DNA of 64,000 nucleotides from Liolophura sinensis (GCF_032854445.1 NC_088298.1:5082160-5146159), one strand, 5' to 3'. Shown: positions 11,487-23,166, counted from the first letter of the stretch. The notes: generated by a model not told the origin, from the letters alone. A program made the numbers and translations.

Positions 11487-11762
11487 GAATTATTTATTTA
11501 TTTATTTGGTTGGTGTTATATTTATGGTACTTGATACTTACTCAAGACAGTGGCCAGCATTACTGCAGGAGGAAACCTGGCAAAACCCAGAGGAAACCAA
11601 CAATCATCTACAAGTTGCTGGCAGACCTTTCCACAATGACTGGAGTGGAAGCTAACATGAGCAGGACTTGAACTCACAGTGACTGCGTTGGTGAGAGGCT
11701 CCTGGGACGTTATTCTGTGCTAGCACTCCATAACCACCCAGCCACATGCACATAGACCCCCA
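11487..11762 (-). mobile_element. SINE-1, old full-length copy
   Basis: Starts (attt)n, ggttggtgtt. The core gcaggaggaaacc, the box B-like region and the head gtgctagcac...cagccaca are recognisable but diverged. No clean target duplication was found. Confidence 0.8.
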
Positions 11763-12719
11763 GGAGACTTCTGAGATAGCATTCAGGTGTTACATTATAT
11801 TGTTTGCCCACAACAAATTATATAGCCATTTTATGGCCAAGTCAATTAAATGGAAATAAAAAAATATACTGTAGAATTTAACAGGCAAACGAAATCAAAA
11901 ATTTCATGAGGTTGATGAAGTTGGGCAGCTGGAGATCAGGCAAACACTTTAATACAAAAAAGAACCCTCTTTTGGCTCGGCTGTTGAAATAGTTGACTTG
12001 GGGGTGATCGGGACACGCCTACGTTGCTGAATCAATGTTTGTTCTTCACATCGTAAAAAAAGATTGACAAATCGTCGCATATTTTCTCACCATTAATTAA
12101 TAGTTGCCAGACTTGTAGCCCGTTAGTTGTGTAAATACACATCTGACATCTTTCTAAAAAATAACTCCCCATCTTTCTGAAGGCTCTTTGTACAACCAAA
12201 TCTGACCGAAATGAATACTTGCGAAACTATCACCAGGATGTGCTTTCTACCTCTTATTGACACACGGCAGTTAAATGTTTGGGTTTTACAACAGTCCTAA
12301 CATATTTGAAAAAAAAAAATCGCAAAGAATTTTTTTTTAAGGATAGAACTTTAAGGGAACCATATGTATTCCTAACGAGCGTTATTAATTTATTTTGTTG
12401 AGCTTTATTCCAGTTTGAATCCTTCTTGTTTTTTTTTCTTTTTTTACTTTGTCTGAATTAGACTTACTACTGTTTTAAAACAACAACAATCTCTCTATGT
12501 AAACATTGTATCTGAATATCAAATAAGGCATGACGTGAATATTCACTCATCTGGAGATATAACAGATTTTATAAGCATGCCAAATTTAATTCAGAATTCA
12601 CAACACAACCAAGAAAAAAAGAAGAAACCAACAAAAAAGACCAAACTATCCTAATTACTTGACAACGTAATTGAAAGCAAATTTGATTTATTATTAAATA
12701 TGATTATTTTAGCGGAGTT
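11763..12719. other. Unique AT-rich DNA
   Basis: No gene or known repeat recognised. Poly-A and poly-T tracts lie around 12310-12450. Confidence 0.55.
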
Positions 12720-13160
12720 AATAAACATGCAGAAAGCAATTACTAATGCAAGACCCTCCTGTTGACCCTCCACATACCCCATCCTCCGTAGCCCCAGCCA
12801 ATCAATTCACCTCATTTGTTCTCTTGTACTTCGTTATGAATGGCCTCTCAGTCACTGTGGTAATTATCTTTTATAAAACTACATGCCGTGTCATCAGAAC
12901 TCCAACCACCAAAAGTCTTCTTCAAAAAGAAAAAAATATTTTCATGCACACGCCGAAACATGGAAGGCGTCCATCAATAAGATCCGAGGGAGAGCTATGG
13001 AATGGAAAAATTGATCACCCTTTTGTTGTCCCTGCGTCGGGAGCACAGCTCTTGAGTAACAGAATTGCGAGCTTATGAACGGACCTTATCAGGCCGAGAA
13101 CTCCTGACGTGTTCATCAACATACAAATTATAACCCATCCGTTCAATGGACGTATGATTG
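12720..13160. other. Non-repetitive island, possible regulatory element
   Basis: More complex, CpG-richer sequence than its surroundings, with a 110-codon plus frame at 12746-13078. That frame has a hydrophobic stretch near residues 22-43 but matches no family I recognise. The composition would suit a conserved noncoding element at least as well as an exon. Confidence 0.25.
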
Positions 13161-13433
13161 TTCAAGTTCAAATTGACCCTCGAAAGTTCACTTGTTTGTT
13201 TTTGTCAAGTTTTACCCACCAGTAGTACCTGGACTACTTCTGACAAGTTGAGAAATGGATAAAAAGTTTTTAAAATTTAATACGTTATGGTATTTGTAAA
13301 TTCAAACACTGAACAAAATTGAACACAGAGGCAATTTTGTCGTTTGGTGGAAAGTGTTTCTTGCTCTCTGGACAAGTTTGGAATTGTTTGCTCTGAACAA
13401 ATCGTGTAACTTGCAGGCAGATGGTGTAATGTA

Positions 13434-13552
13434 ATTTTATTTGCATTGATGTTTTATGCTGTACTATGTTTTTCATTTACATGAATATGGTCAAATTTAT
13501 GGTGAAGGAAACTGGCCTGAATGGGCATAGAGGAAACCATCCCATAGTAAGA
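13434..13552 (-). mobile_element. SINE-1, degenerate copy leading into an array
   Basis: atttgcattgatgttttatg, ctgtact, then ttatggtgaaggaaactgg follow the order of the SINE-1 tail and core on the minus strand. Where the core should continue, the sequence passes directly into the 51-bp tandem array. Confidence 0.65.
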
Positions 13553-13905
13553 TATATGGCTAAAAGAAACTGACACGAAGTAAAAGGAAACAGCCTGGTT
13601 AGATTCAGAGGTGGAGGAAACCCATTTGAGCCAAGAGGAAACAGCCTGGTTAGATTTATGAGTAGAGGAAACCCATTTGAGCCAAGAGGAAACAGCCTGC
13701 TTAGATTAGTGAGTGGGGGAAACCTGTTTGAGCCAAGAGGGAACAACCTGCTTAGAATTATGGGTGGAGGAAACCCATTTGAGCTAAGAGGAAACAACCT
13801 AGTTAGATTCAAATGTGGAGGAAACCCATCTGAACCAAGAGGAAACACCCTGATCAGATTTATGGGTAGAGGAAACCCATTTGAACAAAGTGGAAACAAT
13901 CGGGG
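13553..13905. repeat. Tandem array, 51-bp unit, ~6.5 copies
   Basis: The unit contains ttatgggtggaggaaaccc and gagccaagaggaaacaacc. It aligns with the SINE-1 core segment ttatggtgggaggaaacc...gggggaaaccc, so the array looks like a tandem amplification of an internal SINE segment. Both strands have repeat-derived open frames (113 codons plus, 149 codons minus). Confidence 0.88.
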
Positions 13906-13947
13906 TAGAGAATTATATTCAAACACAGGACTTCGGTATATGAAGAG

Positions 13948-14246
13948 TAAAGCTCGGCATACACACGGGCTTAAGGACTCGACTCGTGTCGGGTCCTAAG
14001 CACTCCAACATGCGAATTACGGACAAGACTCCACTGGAGTTGTGCTCCAGTTGTTAGGTGAGTGAGTGAGTGAGTGCTTGGGGTTTAACGTCGTTCTCAA
14101 CAATTTTTCAGTCATATGACGATGATCCAGTTGTTAGGTATATTCTGGTCAATCGTAAACCCACATGACCATCATCAACTGGAACTAACTCAGTTTGACT
14201 AGTTCAGTTGAGTCTTATCATTAGCTCTCGTGTATGCCAAGCTTTA
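13948..14246. mobile_element. MITE family M6 with a nested insertion
   Basis: Terminal inverted repeats taaagctcggcatacac at the left and gtgtatgccaagcttta at the right, with one mismatch. The interior has further dyads (actcgactcgtgtcgggt). A 66-bp SINE-2 tail has inserted at 14060-14125, so M6 is the older of the two. Confidence 0.7.
14060..14125 (-). mobile_element. SINE-2, severely 5'-truncated copy
   Basis: Only 66 bp: gagtgagtgagtgagtgctt followed by the SINE-2 3' region (acaatttttcagtcatatga). A perfect 14-bp target-site duplication tccagttgttaggt lies at 14046-14059 and 14126-14139. Confidence 0.9.
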
Positions 14247-14869
14247 GAAGACTAATGAAGCCAATCAAAGAAGATTCTTTGGTGCTTGAAATTAAACTGT
14301 GGGTTATTAGATGTCTATATGTAGATCAGCAGAAACTACTGAAGTAGGTAAATGGCAAGGGAAGATGGACATACATGGGTATTTGGTGTCATCTAACATG
14401 ATGGAGATTGCGTAATTTAATGGAAGGGTTAAATGGTGTAATAAACAGATTACTATTATCTCAACAACTGACTGGTGGGAATAAATGCAGATGAAATCAT
14501 TCATAAAAATTTAGTGTAATTTAATGGCTGGTATAATTTATGGAAATATGCTATATTTAAATGGTGACCGTGAAGACTGTATATGCTACAATTAATAGAC
14601 GGAGAGTAGTGGGCTACACGTGGATGATGTATGTATTCTTTCAAAAAACAACAAGGGAATGCAAGACAAGGAAATCACTAAAGATGGGAGTGGGAGGAAG
14701 GACTGGGGAGAGGTAGCAGTGTGGCTTCAAAACGGAGAGTAACAAGAAACATGGAGTAAAGGGGAAAAGAGTGCATTAGATAAGAGGAATTCTGTGAAGT
14801 ATAAATGAAGCTACAGAATCCCCCGCCACAAGTTCCGTAAAATCCGCTACAAAAAAAGTCCCCTGTAAT
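14247..14869. other. Unique DNA
   Basis: No gene recognised. There is a purine-rich patch at about 14640-14770. Confidence 0.55.
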
Positions 14870-15300
14870 TCGGCTTGTCGGAGTGTGTCGTATTTGACTG
14901 ACACGCGCTCGTTGGGTTTAATTGAGCCATTTGAGATAGTCCCGTACGTCCATTAAAGAACGGGCGTCTAACGCCGGGTAATCCAAAAACCTATACTCGG
15001 CCCAGGACCGGAATGGATAGGTGCACTGATGGGGAAAATGGAGGGATAAATTTGCATTGTTGGGAGCAAGACGATACCCTCTGAACAAAAAATCAATACA
15101 GAGATTTTGCTATCGGTATAACGTATCATCAGCTCGCTTGTCGTGGGAGGTTAGCAAGGGGGGCAGGCTTGATCAATGGAACGGCGGCCGATAAGGAAGT
15201 AGCCTATTTAATTAGCATCGTCATGGCATCGGCCGCTACATCTGGGGTAAATTACCTAGGCGATCAATAATTATTACCTACGTACTGCATCATATTAGAG
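14870..15300. promoter_or_regulatory. Candidate cis-regulatory island
   Basis: Non-repetitive and clearly richer in CpG than the flanks. It holds ttaattgagcc, tttaattagc (homeodomain-type), cgataagg (GATA-type) and ttgatcaatgg. A perfect 9-bp inverted repeat gcggccgat (15184-15192) / atcggccgc (15228-15236) brackets the TAATTA site. Enhancer function is inference only. Confidence 0.3.
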
Positions 15301-15749
15301 CCGACAGGTGAGCTGCATCTTTATTACCTTCATTAATCTGAACTTCAGAGGCATGTACTGCAAGCAGAATAAACAGGTCGAATATCATCCAAAACATTTC
15401 AACTCTTCTTTTCCACGTAAATTCACATTTCGGAGATGTTAACTTTGAAGTAAACTGACCAAGGAATTTCAACACCTTTAAGACCTTTGTGGAACACAAA
15501 AGCCACACACATATATACATATAGACAGATGGTTATTTCATTTCACTCCCTCGACAGAAATCTCCAACTAGGCAGGTACATGTATAATCTCAAATGGTTT
15601 AACACGAGTGCTTCCACGAAATGGCAGAAAATCTGTTTTCTCTTCTTCAGTGAACTTTTTATAGCGTACATTATAGTTGGTTGGTTGAGCTTATTCCTCT
15701 GATCTACAGGTTTAATTTGGTCCCCCGCTCTCACAGCTCTCAGGGCTTA
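15301..15749. other. Unique AT-rich DNA
   Basis: No gene recognised. Frames on both strands are under 77 codons. Confidence 0.5.
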
Positions 15750-16202
15750 ACATAGTGATAATGGCTGACGACGCTTGTATGGCCATCAGAATGATGTAGA
15801 CTGTTTATCTTCCACCAATGGTGCGCATATCTGAACGCCATGTGTGTCAGAAAGTTCGTCCGTAACTTGCCTAAGGTCAGTGGTCCACCCCGAGCATGTG
15901 CATGTACATATACTGTTTTGTCTTGTAGCATGGCGTGTCCATGCCGACCAAGTGCTGCTGCCACTGAAGCATATGTATCATGTCAAAGACACCAGACATG
16001 ACACCCCACCCAGTTACATTATACCTACACTGTTGTTATAATGTCCGGCATTAGTGATGTTTTCTTGGTTTAATCTCTAAGTGCAGAGCATCAAGTGAGG
16101 TACCATTTTTAAAGTCTTGGTACGACCCAATCCAGGTTTGTTCCCAGGCCTCCCGACCTCGTGGTGGACGCTCTAACAATTAGGCCACCGGAGCTGTCCA
16201 CA
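15750..16202 (-). mobile_element. SINE-3, near full-length copy
   Basis: Read on the minus strand from 16202: tRNA-like head (tggcctaattgttagagc), the ctgggtggggtgtcatgtct segment, a ggcatggacacgccatg palindrome, and the accttaggcaagtta core near 15865-15880. At about 450 bp it is the longest SINE in the window. Confidence 0.75.
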
Positions 16203-18379
16203 TAATATGTAACTTCCACATAATATTTTTCTCCGGGTAATCGCCCTTCTGTTCTACAACAGTTTACACAACATTGTGATTATTTAGTGAAGACTCACAT
16301 TATAGGTTAAAATTGTATCTTTGTGTTTAAGCAAAACTTATGTTTCTGTCTTTTCTTCCATCTAAAGCAGGTAGTTAAGAAGTCCCCCTAGGGTCTAATG
16401 TCATAATTATCAGAATCATTTCCACGAGATCAACCAGTAAAAAGTCAAGGACATTTTGAGGATGAATTGAGAGTACATGGAAGTCATTTGGGCATAAAAA
16501 GTACACCTGCAAAAAGGCACAAGGAGTAATTATTCAAAAGAATATAAAAAAGCAACACTTTTTAAAAAAATTTTAAGTATTTGACAAGTATTTTGAGTCC
16601 AAATTGACAACATTAAAGGGCTTTTTGCCAAAACTAAATTGAAGTACTGTAGGACTTTTGGTGTAGAGTTGTCTTTTTGAAAGTGGATCTCAAGAGAAGA
16701 AACAGAAAAAGGCCATTATAGTTATCATGAGAGAAATAAAGTGAAGTATTTTACTTTAGCCTCTCAACAAAAGGGGCTGGGAGTTCAATTCCAGCCACTG
16801 TCAATTTGTCTTGATCTGTCCTAATTAAGATAAAAACACACATACAAATAAGCAAATTAATAGACAGAATTGATTTTTACAATGAAACTTAAAGGCTTAT
16901 TATCAAAATGATTAAATATATATATGTAAATGCCAATAAAAGATGATTCCATATCATCTTCTTAAAGAAACTGTATGAATATTACAGTACTCAAAGCCAT
17001 TGACAAAACTGGCTACAATAAAACTTAAAGGTACGCCAAAACAAGATGTTCCAGTTTGAATTCTTAAAGGAGCCATATGCAATCATTTCTCGTAGTACAA
17101 GGATGGGTAATACAAGAATCAGGTATACTATGTGGTAGCTATAGGGGCAGAACTGTATCTTAGTATGAAAGGGAACAGCATGTCAAGATGTCCACATTTC
17201 ACACCTGAAGAAACATATAAGTACACCTCCTGACACCTTAGGGCATGTGGGGGGGGAGGGTGGTTGAGCAAGCCCCAGGGGAGGAGAGGTCATTAGGAGC
17301 ACTAGTAGAATGGGTGGGAAGACAAAAACAAAGCAAATGTGCCACAAGACAAACATTATTGTTTGTCTATCACACATATAATTAAGCATCTACTTACAGT
17401 TTATTTACGCAGTATTTGAGTACTCCTGAAAAACGATCTTTGATTTGTTTTTTATCGTCGGTTATTTGATGAAGTATTTATTTTTGGACCAAGCAGGGGA
17501 GGTAAACACTTCCAAATATTTTGTTTTTGCACAGTGATTTTTGTTTGTCATGTCATACAGTGCCAAAACAACATTTGATCTTCCAAATGGAATTCTACAG
17601 ATTTATTTGTTAGCACTATATGCACCTCATATTTTTCTACACAGCTTAATTAACTTAGATTGTCTTGCCTTCAACGTCATCAAAGATCACTAACCTGAAA
17701 AACGAATACACAGAAATATTTGTTTTTGCATCAGAGAAACAGTCGCAACACACAGAAGTACAAACGTTTCTCAGCTTTCTTCTTGGGGCATAAAAATGGC
17801 TTTAAACTAGTTTTCCTAATGCTCTAGAAGGCAAATCTGGAAATAAGGCTTTAAAACTTTTCCTTTAAAAGGAAAATGAATTGGTTACACCAAGCTGGTC
17901 CCCTGTTCCCAGTATGTTCATTGATGACGTTATTTCAGAACATTTCCAATCAGTGAAGCAAAATATATGCATAAAATAGAGAGAGAGAAAAAAAAAGAAA
18001 AAAAAATTTTGCATATCTTCCACCATTTTGCTTAAAACCATGCTCTTTGTTTATTAGTACATTTTCATGTATCCTTTAAGTGCATGACCATAGCTTAACT
18101 GTCTTAAAAATGTACTACCAGACGAGAGTTCAGTGTGACCTGTGCAGCTCTATAGGGTAATACACCAGAAGTAACGATCAAGCGGTCTGTTCAAACAGAT
18201 TAAACCAAACCTAGCTAGCAGTGTCCTCATATTCTTAAAACACCACCCAAATAAATAAATAAGTAAATAGAAGTGTCTTTGTGCTTTAACTTCAGTCGAT
18301 TTCATTAAATTAAATCTATTACTGACAGGTAGTGCTGAGCACTCCCTCGCACATGTACACCCTTCCACAAGAACTGTCA
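16203..18379. other. Unique AT-rich DNA
   Basis: No gene recognised over 2.2 kb. A tRNA box B-like ggagttcaattcc near 16788 may be a SINE head remnant. G-rich (17240-17290) and A-rich (17985-18008) patches occur. Confidence 0.5.
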
Positions 18380-18593
18380 TTCTTCAACCTTTTCGCATGT
18401 TTGCAAGGTGTTTATTTAGCATATTCTCTGAAGGCATTTATTCCGTGTAGACTGATGAAACTATATTTTGCGTGAAGCCCTGAAATTGGCCAATTGAACC
18501 AATGTAGTTTCGTCTCCAAAATCACATTAAAACTGAGCATAAACTGGATTGTAAGTTGCTCTGTCTTATGTGAAAAGGTTAAACGATAGAGGA
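18380..18593 (+). mobile_element. MITE family M1, full copy
   Basis: Ends ttcttcaaccttttcgcat and, inverted, cttatgtgaaaaggtt. The interior has the family-defining gtgaagccctgaaattggcc and caaaatcacattaaaa. Related copies lie at 24949, 38636, 40975 and 52373. Confidence 0.75.
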
Positions 18594-18645
18594 GTTTCGA
18601 CTTGGAATCTTTTTGTCATCAAAGGTAAAAACAGCCCTACTGTGC

Positions 18646-18901
18646 CATGTGAATTGTGAAAAATGTTAGGCAACTTTGTTGAAATTGACTTACTGATCAA
18701 CGGTCTCACCCTTTTCCAAAGGCACAAATGACACCTCTTTCCTTTAGGGGCTTAATTCTCCAGTTCACAAAACATTCAGATTCTCTGATTTGTCCTTCAC
18801 TTATCTACTCTAAATGGCTTTTTATGACACTTTTCTCACACAGCCATGTTATAGTGAATGGGACCAAAAATAGTTACCTAACATTTTTGACAGGTCACAT
18901 G
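18646..18901. mobile_element. MITE family M4 (256 bp)
   Basis: About 30-bp terminal inverted repeats. Left 18646-18675 (catgtga, then aaaaatgttagg, aact) pairs with right 18872-18901 (agtt, cctaacattttt, tcacatg) with a few mismatches. No coding capacity. It lies 52 bp downstream of an M1 copy. Confidence 0.7.
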
Positions 18902-18966
18902 ATACAGTTGGACGTTTTCTACCTCCAACGATAAAAGATTTCGAACCCGAAACTCCCCTATTAGGC

Positions 18967-19305
18967 TACACATGGCCTAATAATTAGAACGTCCGCCTCT
19001 AAGTCGGGAGTCCTCAGGATATCAAATCCAGGTTGGGTCATATCAAACACTTCAAAACTGGTACTTGCTACTGCCTCGCTTGGCACTCAGCACTGAGAGA
19101 TTAAAGCAATAAAGATACACAACTGGTTGGCACGGTGTCAGTATAATGTGACAGGGTGGGGTGTCAGTATAATGTGACTGGGTGGGGTGTCAAGTCTGGT
19201 GTCTTCAGCATTTTACTCCAGTGGACCAGACACTTTGGCGGCATGGACTCGCCATGCCACATGAAGGCACAAGACAAGCACACACATGGTGTGATGATGA
19301 AAACA
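18967..19305 (+). mobile_element. SINE-3, plus-strand copy with internal duplication
   Basis: tRNA-like head (tggcctaataattagaacg), then the gggtggggtgtc segment and the ggcatggactcgccatgcc palindrome. About 26 bp (tgtcagtataatgtgac plus gggtgggg) is present twice in tandem at 19138-19190. The accttaggcaagtt-type 3' portion is missing. Confidence 0.7.
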
Positions 19306-19615
19306 GTATTAGTGAATGATTTATCATTCGCCAAATTCTCACCCATTGAAGCCATTTCTCGACAAAATTTATTAACGTCAGTGGAAATGTAAACTCGTAC
19401 CGCATTCCAGGACAACTGATGACGTAAGCTCTCGACAAAATTTGTACTTATATTACAAATTAGCCATTCGTGGTGCCTAAATTATCATGTATAATTTCTG
19501 TTATAACTATACACTATAGTTAGCACTTAACAGTGAATAACTGCAAAACTCGATCTGTGTATTATTAGGGTTATGTGTCAAATTAGTAACCATGCCAGGA
19601 ACTAGACCGTGGGTA

Positions 19616-19917
19616 TATAGAATGTTCTATAACAAGGTTGGTGTCGAACAACGTGGCGTTTGTCGTAAGTTAGAGCAGTTTACGTGTGAATGTTAGTGTA
19701 TGTCGTAAAACCCTACGCGGATGGTGGTAGGATCCTACGCTCATCATACGCAGATCCTGCGTCTATCGTACGCAGGTGGTACACCCATCTTAGCTGTATG
19801 ATCGGCGTGTGATGTGAACATCTTGCTGTGATATTAGGCCCTTCCTCCACAGATGTTCCGACCCACACCCATGCCAGATATATTGTTAGGATCAAGTATA
19901 CAACGTATATTGTATAC
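19616..19917. other. Cluster of perfect short palindromes
   Basis: Four perfect dyads in 300 bp: tatagaatgttctata (19616-19631), gtaggatcctac (19727-19738), acgcagatcctgcgt (19748-19762), and gtatacaa / ttgtatac around a 6-bp spacer (19896-19917). The region is CpG-richer than average and non-repetitive. Confidence 0.55.
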
Positions 19918-20668
19918 AACGGCAGCCAGCATTACTAAGTTATAGTACAAATTCATGTAGCATACAGCGTGTAACAAAACATGTCCATATACGAATGCAC
20001 ATTACATACATGCAAAACTTTTTTTTTGATATTAATTAAAATAAAAAACAAAAAAGTCATAACGTTCTTTAAATTTCTGGAACAAAGTTTCAACCTTCAT
20101 AGACTCATCATAAATGAATGCATGATTAAGGATTGTAATCAATTATAACGCACATCGAAACAGACATTCGTATTGCAGCCGTCAACCTAAAAAGATGTTC
20201 CAAGTCAACGTATACCACACGCCACCAAAGAACAAAGAAAATATACAAAATACGTAACTAGGACAGATTCATCCAAAGAGCAACAGTCAGTTTTCAATGA
20301 TATTGAAAAGGTGCAAGGTATGAGGCGAATGAGTGAAATCAGAATTCAAATCGTGTACTTGTGTCATTTAGTAAATGTCACATCAAATATATTCAACCAT
20401 AAGTTTAAATTAGTAAGCAGTAAAATGTTTTCCTTTCAATAAAGATAACACCCAAAACTGACCTAAAATATACAGACATTTGTAATACGATGCAACTCAT
20501 GAAATAACACAAATGTTAGGTTACGGCCAACACCAGCGTTTGATGAATATTTCCCCTTCGTTATGCATCTTTACAACTAATGAACATTAGTTGTATTATC
20601 TTTTTAGACGGCTAAATTAGTTTATACACATGTACACTTTGTCATACCTACACACCAAACTGCGATGA
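19918..20668. other. Unique AT-rich DNA
   Basis: No gene or repeat family recognised. Confidence 0.5.
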
Positions 20669-20988
20669 TTCTGTAAGACGGGTCGGAAGTTGGGGTCACA
20701 TGACTACCTTTTCGTGTCTAAAACAAAATGGCTGCCCAATGATAAAGAATTGGGGAAAAAAATCACTTTTTGCCACTTTGCTAGCAACCAGTAAGGACTA
20801 GTTGTCCAAAATAACATGACAAAAGCTCTGCGGAAATACTCAGACTCTTAAGAAAGTTGACAATTATACACGTCCAACGGATACAAGATCGTTGACAGCG
20901 ATTCAATAAATACGACAGTTTTCTTCACCCACGCTGTTTGTTAAAAAGGGTATCATGCGGTCTCTAACTTCCGATCCGTCTTACAGAA
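20669..20988. mobile_element. MITE family M3 (320 bp)
   Basis: 25-bp terminal inverted repeats: left ttctgtaagacgggtcggaa (20669 on) and right ttccgatccgtcttacagaa (ending 20988), with two or three mismatches. No open frame of note. A similar end, ttctgaaagacggatc, occurs alone near 33000. Confidence 0.8.
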
Positions 20989-21999
20989 TAGTGTTCATTT
21001 TCAAGGTCATGGGTTTCATTTTGCCAAGGTCATTTCTCAGACAACAATGAATAACTGTATATGCACTTTAAATGCATGTCACCTGATTGAGACTTTGTCA
21101 GCAGATTACATAGATTAGGTTGACAAAGCTAACAGTTTACCTGTCCACACCTGAGGCTGGTACAGAAGTAAGTCTGTTTACCTGTCCACACCTCTGACAG
21201 GTATATACACAGGTAGGTATATTTACCTATTCTCACCAGCGCAACACTCAGGTAAACATTCAGCTCTGATGATCAACACTTTTAAAAGCTTTGCTTTATT
21301 AAAGACCGGGGATCAAATCTACTTTTATCTATAAAATAAATATTCCGGTGTCAAATGGCAAAGATGTGACATTCGAGGCCAGACCCAAGTCTTATGTCAT
21401 GTACCTCAAACAGGACTAACGATTAAATGACTACTGGCAACATAAAGTTGGCGCCAAACACTAGTTTGGTCTCAAATTCATTTGTAGGTCATGATACTTC
21501 AGTGCCTACCCATAGGTTAAAGGTTTAAAGTAATATGATCTACAACAGAGACAAAAAGGGAATAAAACAAGGTAGAAATATACTGAAGAAGAGACATGCA
21601 TTTGGGTATAACGATTCAGTTTCATTACATACTTGACTGTCAGGAAATTTGACATATTTTGCAATTTGAAAATCTCTGAATTTTCAATAATGATCAGCTA
21701 CAGAATAACCTAAAATACAATAAATAAACAAAAAGAAAAAAAAAAAAAAGAACAGGTATTTTTATAAGTTAATACCTGAAAACAACCTTCTTAGAGAGTC
21801 AATATATACATGTTCACAGAAAATCCTAGTTTTAACTGCAGATTTATCAAAAGTGTACACTAAAAAAAAAAATCTTTCAGGCTTTTTAATGATGACGAGT
21901 TATCTAAAACAGTTTCCATGACAACTCAATGAACAGGTATATTAAGCGGATGCAATGAATCATGGCCCTAACCTAATTGGCATCTGATTAACTTCCCTA
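20989..21999. other. Unique AT-rich DNA
   Basis: No gene recognised. tttacctgtccacacct is repeated at about 21136 and 21177. A poly-A tract lies near 21736. Confidence 0.5.
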
Positions 22000-22720
22000 T
22001 AAATCAGGGTTGAACTTCAGGTAAAAATTACACGGCCACTGGCCGGATTAATACGCCCTGACAACGATGTAACAAAATTGCAATTTAGGAGCGGAAAGAC
22101 ACAGGAGATAAAAGTCTGTCCAGGTCATAATTAGAGATGATTGACGAGAAAACCTCATGAAACAGACACTTCTTAACATTGCCATGACAACAAAAGAACT
22201 TCATGTATATTTCAGGGGGTTCTGCAGGAAATTGATCATGGTGAGAAGTTTAAGAAGCAGGTAAACTGTCATCCACTCACCTGCTGCCGGCTATTTTCAG
22301 GTAACTCTAGCTGTATGCCTATTAAAGCATGGATGAGTCCGGTAAAATCTTTGTAATCATTCAATTAAAGCGACCAGTGTCACCTGCTAATTTCTTGAAA
22401 TGCACTAATTTTTTAAAATCCCATTCAGAGCATTATCAATAATGGTCAAGCTACTTCAAATCTCCACTCTTCTGGCGTTTTTCATAATTATTTTCTGCAC
22501 ATTATGAGATTGACTGGAGTCCCTGGAGTATTTTCACCTGGCTAGATGCTATTTCTAATTAAACTGTTTAAAAACTCCATAGGCAATGAAATTTCTTGAA
22601 ACTAAAAAAAAGTGTTAATGAATCAGATCATTGAATTATTAAAGCTATAAAATAGCTGGTATCAAGATGCGCACTGACAGAAAAAATCTTAGCTTGGGAC
22701 AATTTTTCTGTTACTCTGAT
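22000..22720. promoter_or_regulatory. Candidate cis-regulatory island
   Basis: Non-repetitive sequence with cataattagagatgattgac (homeodomain next to a Pbx-type TGATTGAC), several TAATT words (tctaattaaac, gctaattt) and gttcaggtaact E-box-like words. No open frame. Function is inferred from word content only. Confidence 0.25.
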
Positions 22721-22947
22721 AGGCAAGTTTTTTGTTTCGTTTGACCCTTAAAGTCCTCGAAAAGGTCATCAACACGTTTAAAGTCCTCATAAAGCTTGTA
22801 CATTTAAAGTCCTCAAAAAGGTCAGCACCATCTCACTTTATAAGACATCAAAATGTTATGCATCACCTGGTGTGATGTCAAGTGAACATAATCTAGCTGA
22901 TGGTCTACTTGCAGTAATATAATTGCAACAGGAAAACTTGCAAGGTG

Positions 22948-23166
22948 CATGGGGGCCTCTGTGGCTGAGGTGGTTAGCACGTAAGCGTGCTGCAATGACC
23001 CAGGAGCCTCTCATCAATGCGGTCGCGTGAGTTCATGTCCAGTTGATGATGGCTTCTTCTTTGGCCGTATGTGGGAAGGTCTGTCCCCAATCTGCGGATG
23101 ATCGCGTGTTTCTTGAGAAATATTCTTGAGTGTCAATTAATTCAATTAAATAAATAAATAAATAAA
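22948..23166 (+). mobile_element. SINE-1, full-length diverged copy
   Basis: Head gggggcctctgtggctgagg, box B-like gtgagttcatgtcc, a shortened core, and tail (aaat)n. A 9-bp target-site duplication tgcaaggtg lies at 22939-22947 and 23167-23175. Much of the gggaaaccc core is deleted. Confidence 0.85.
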
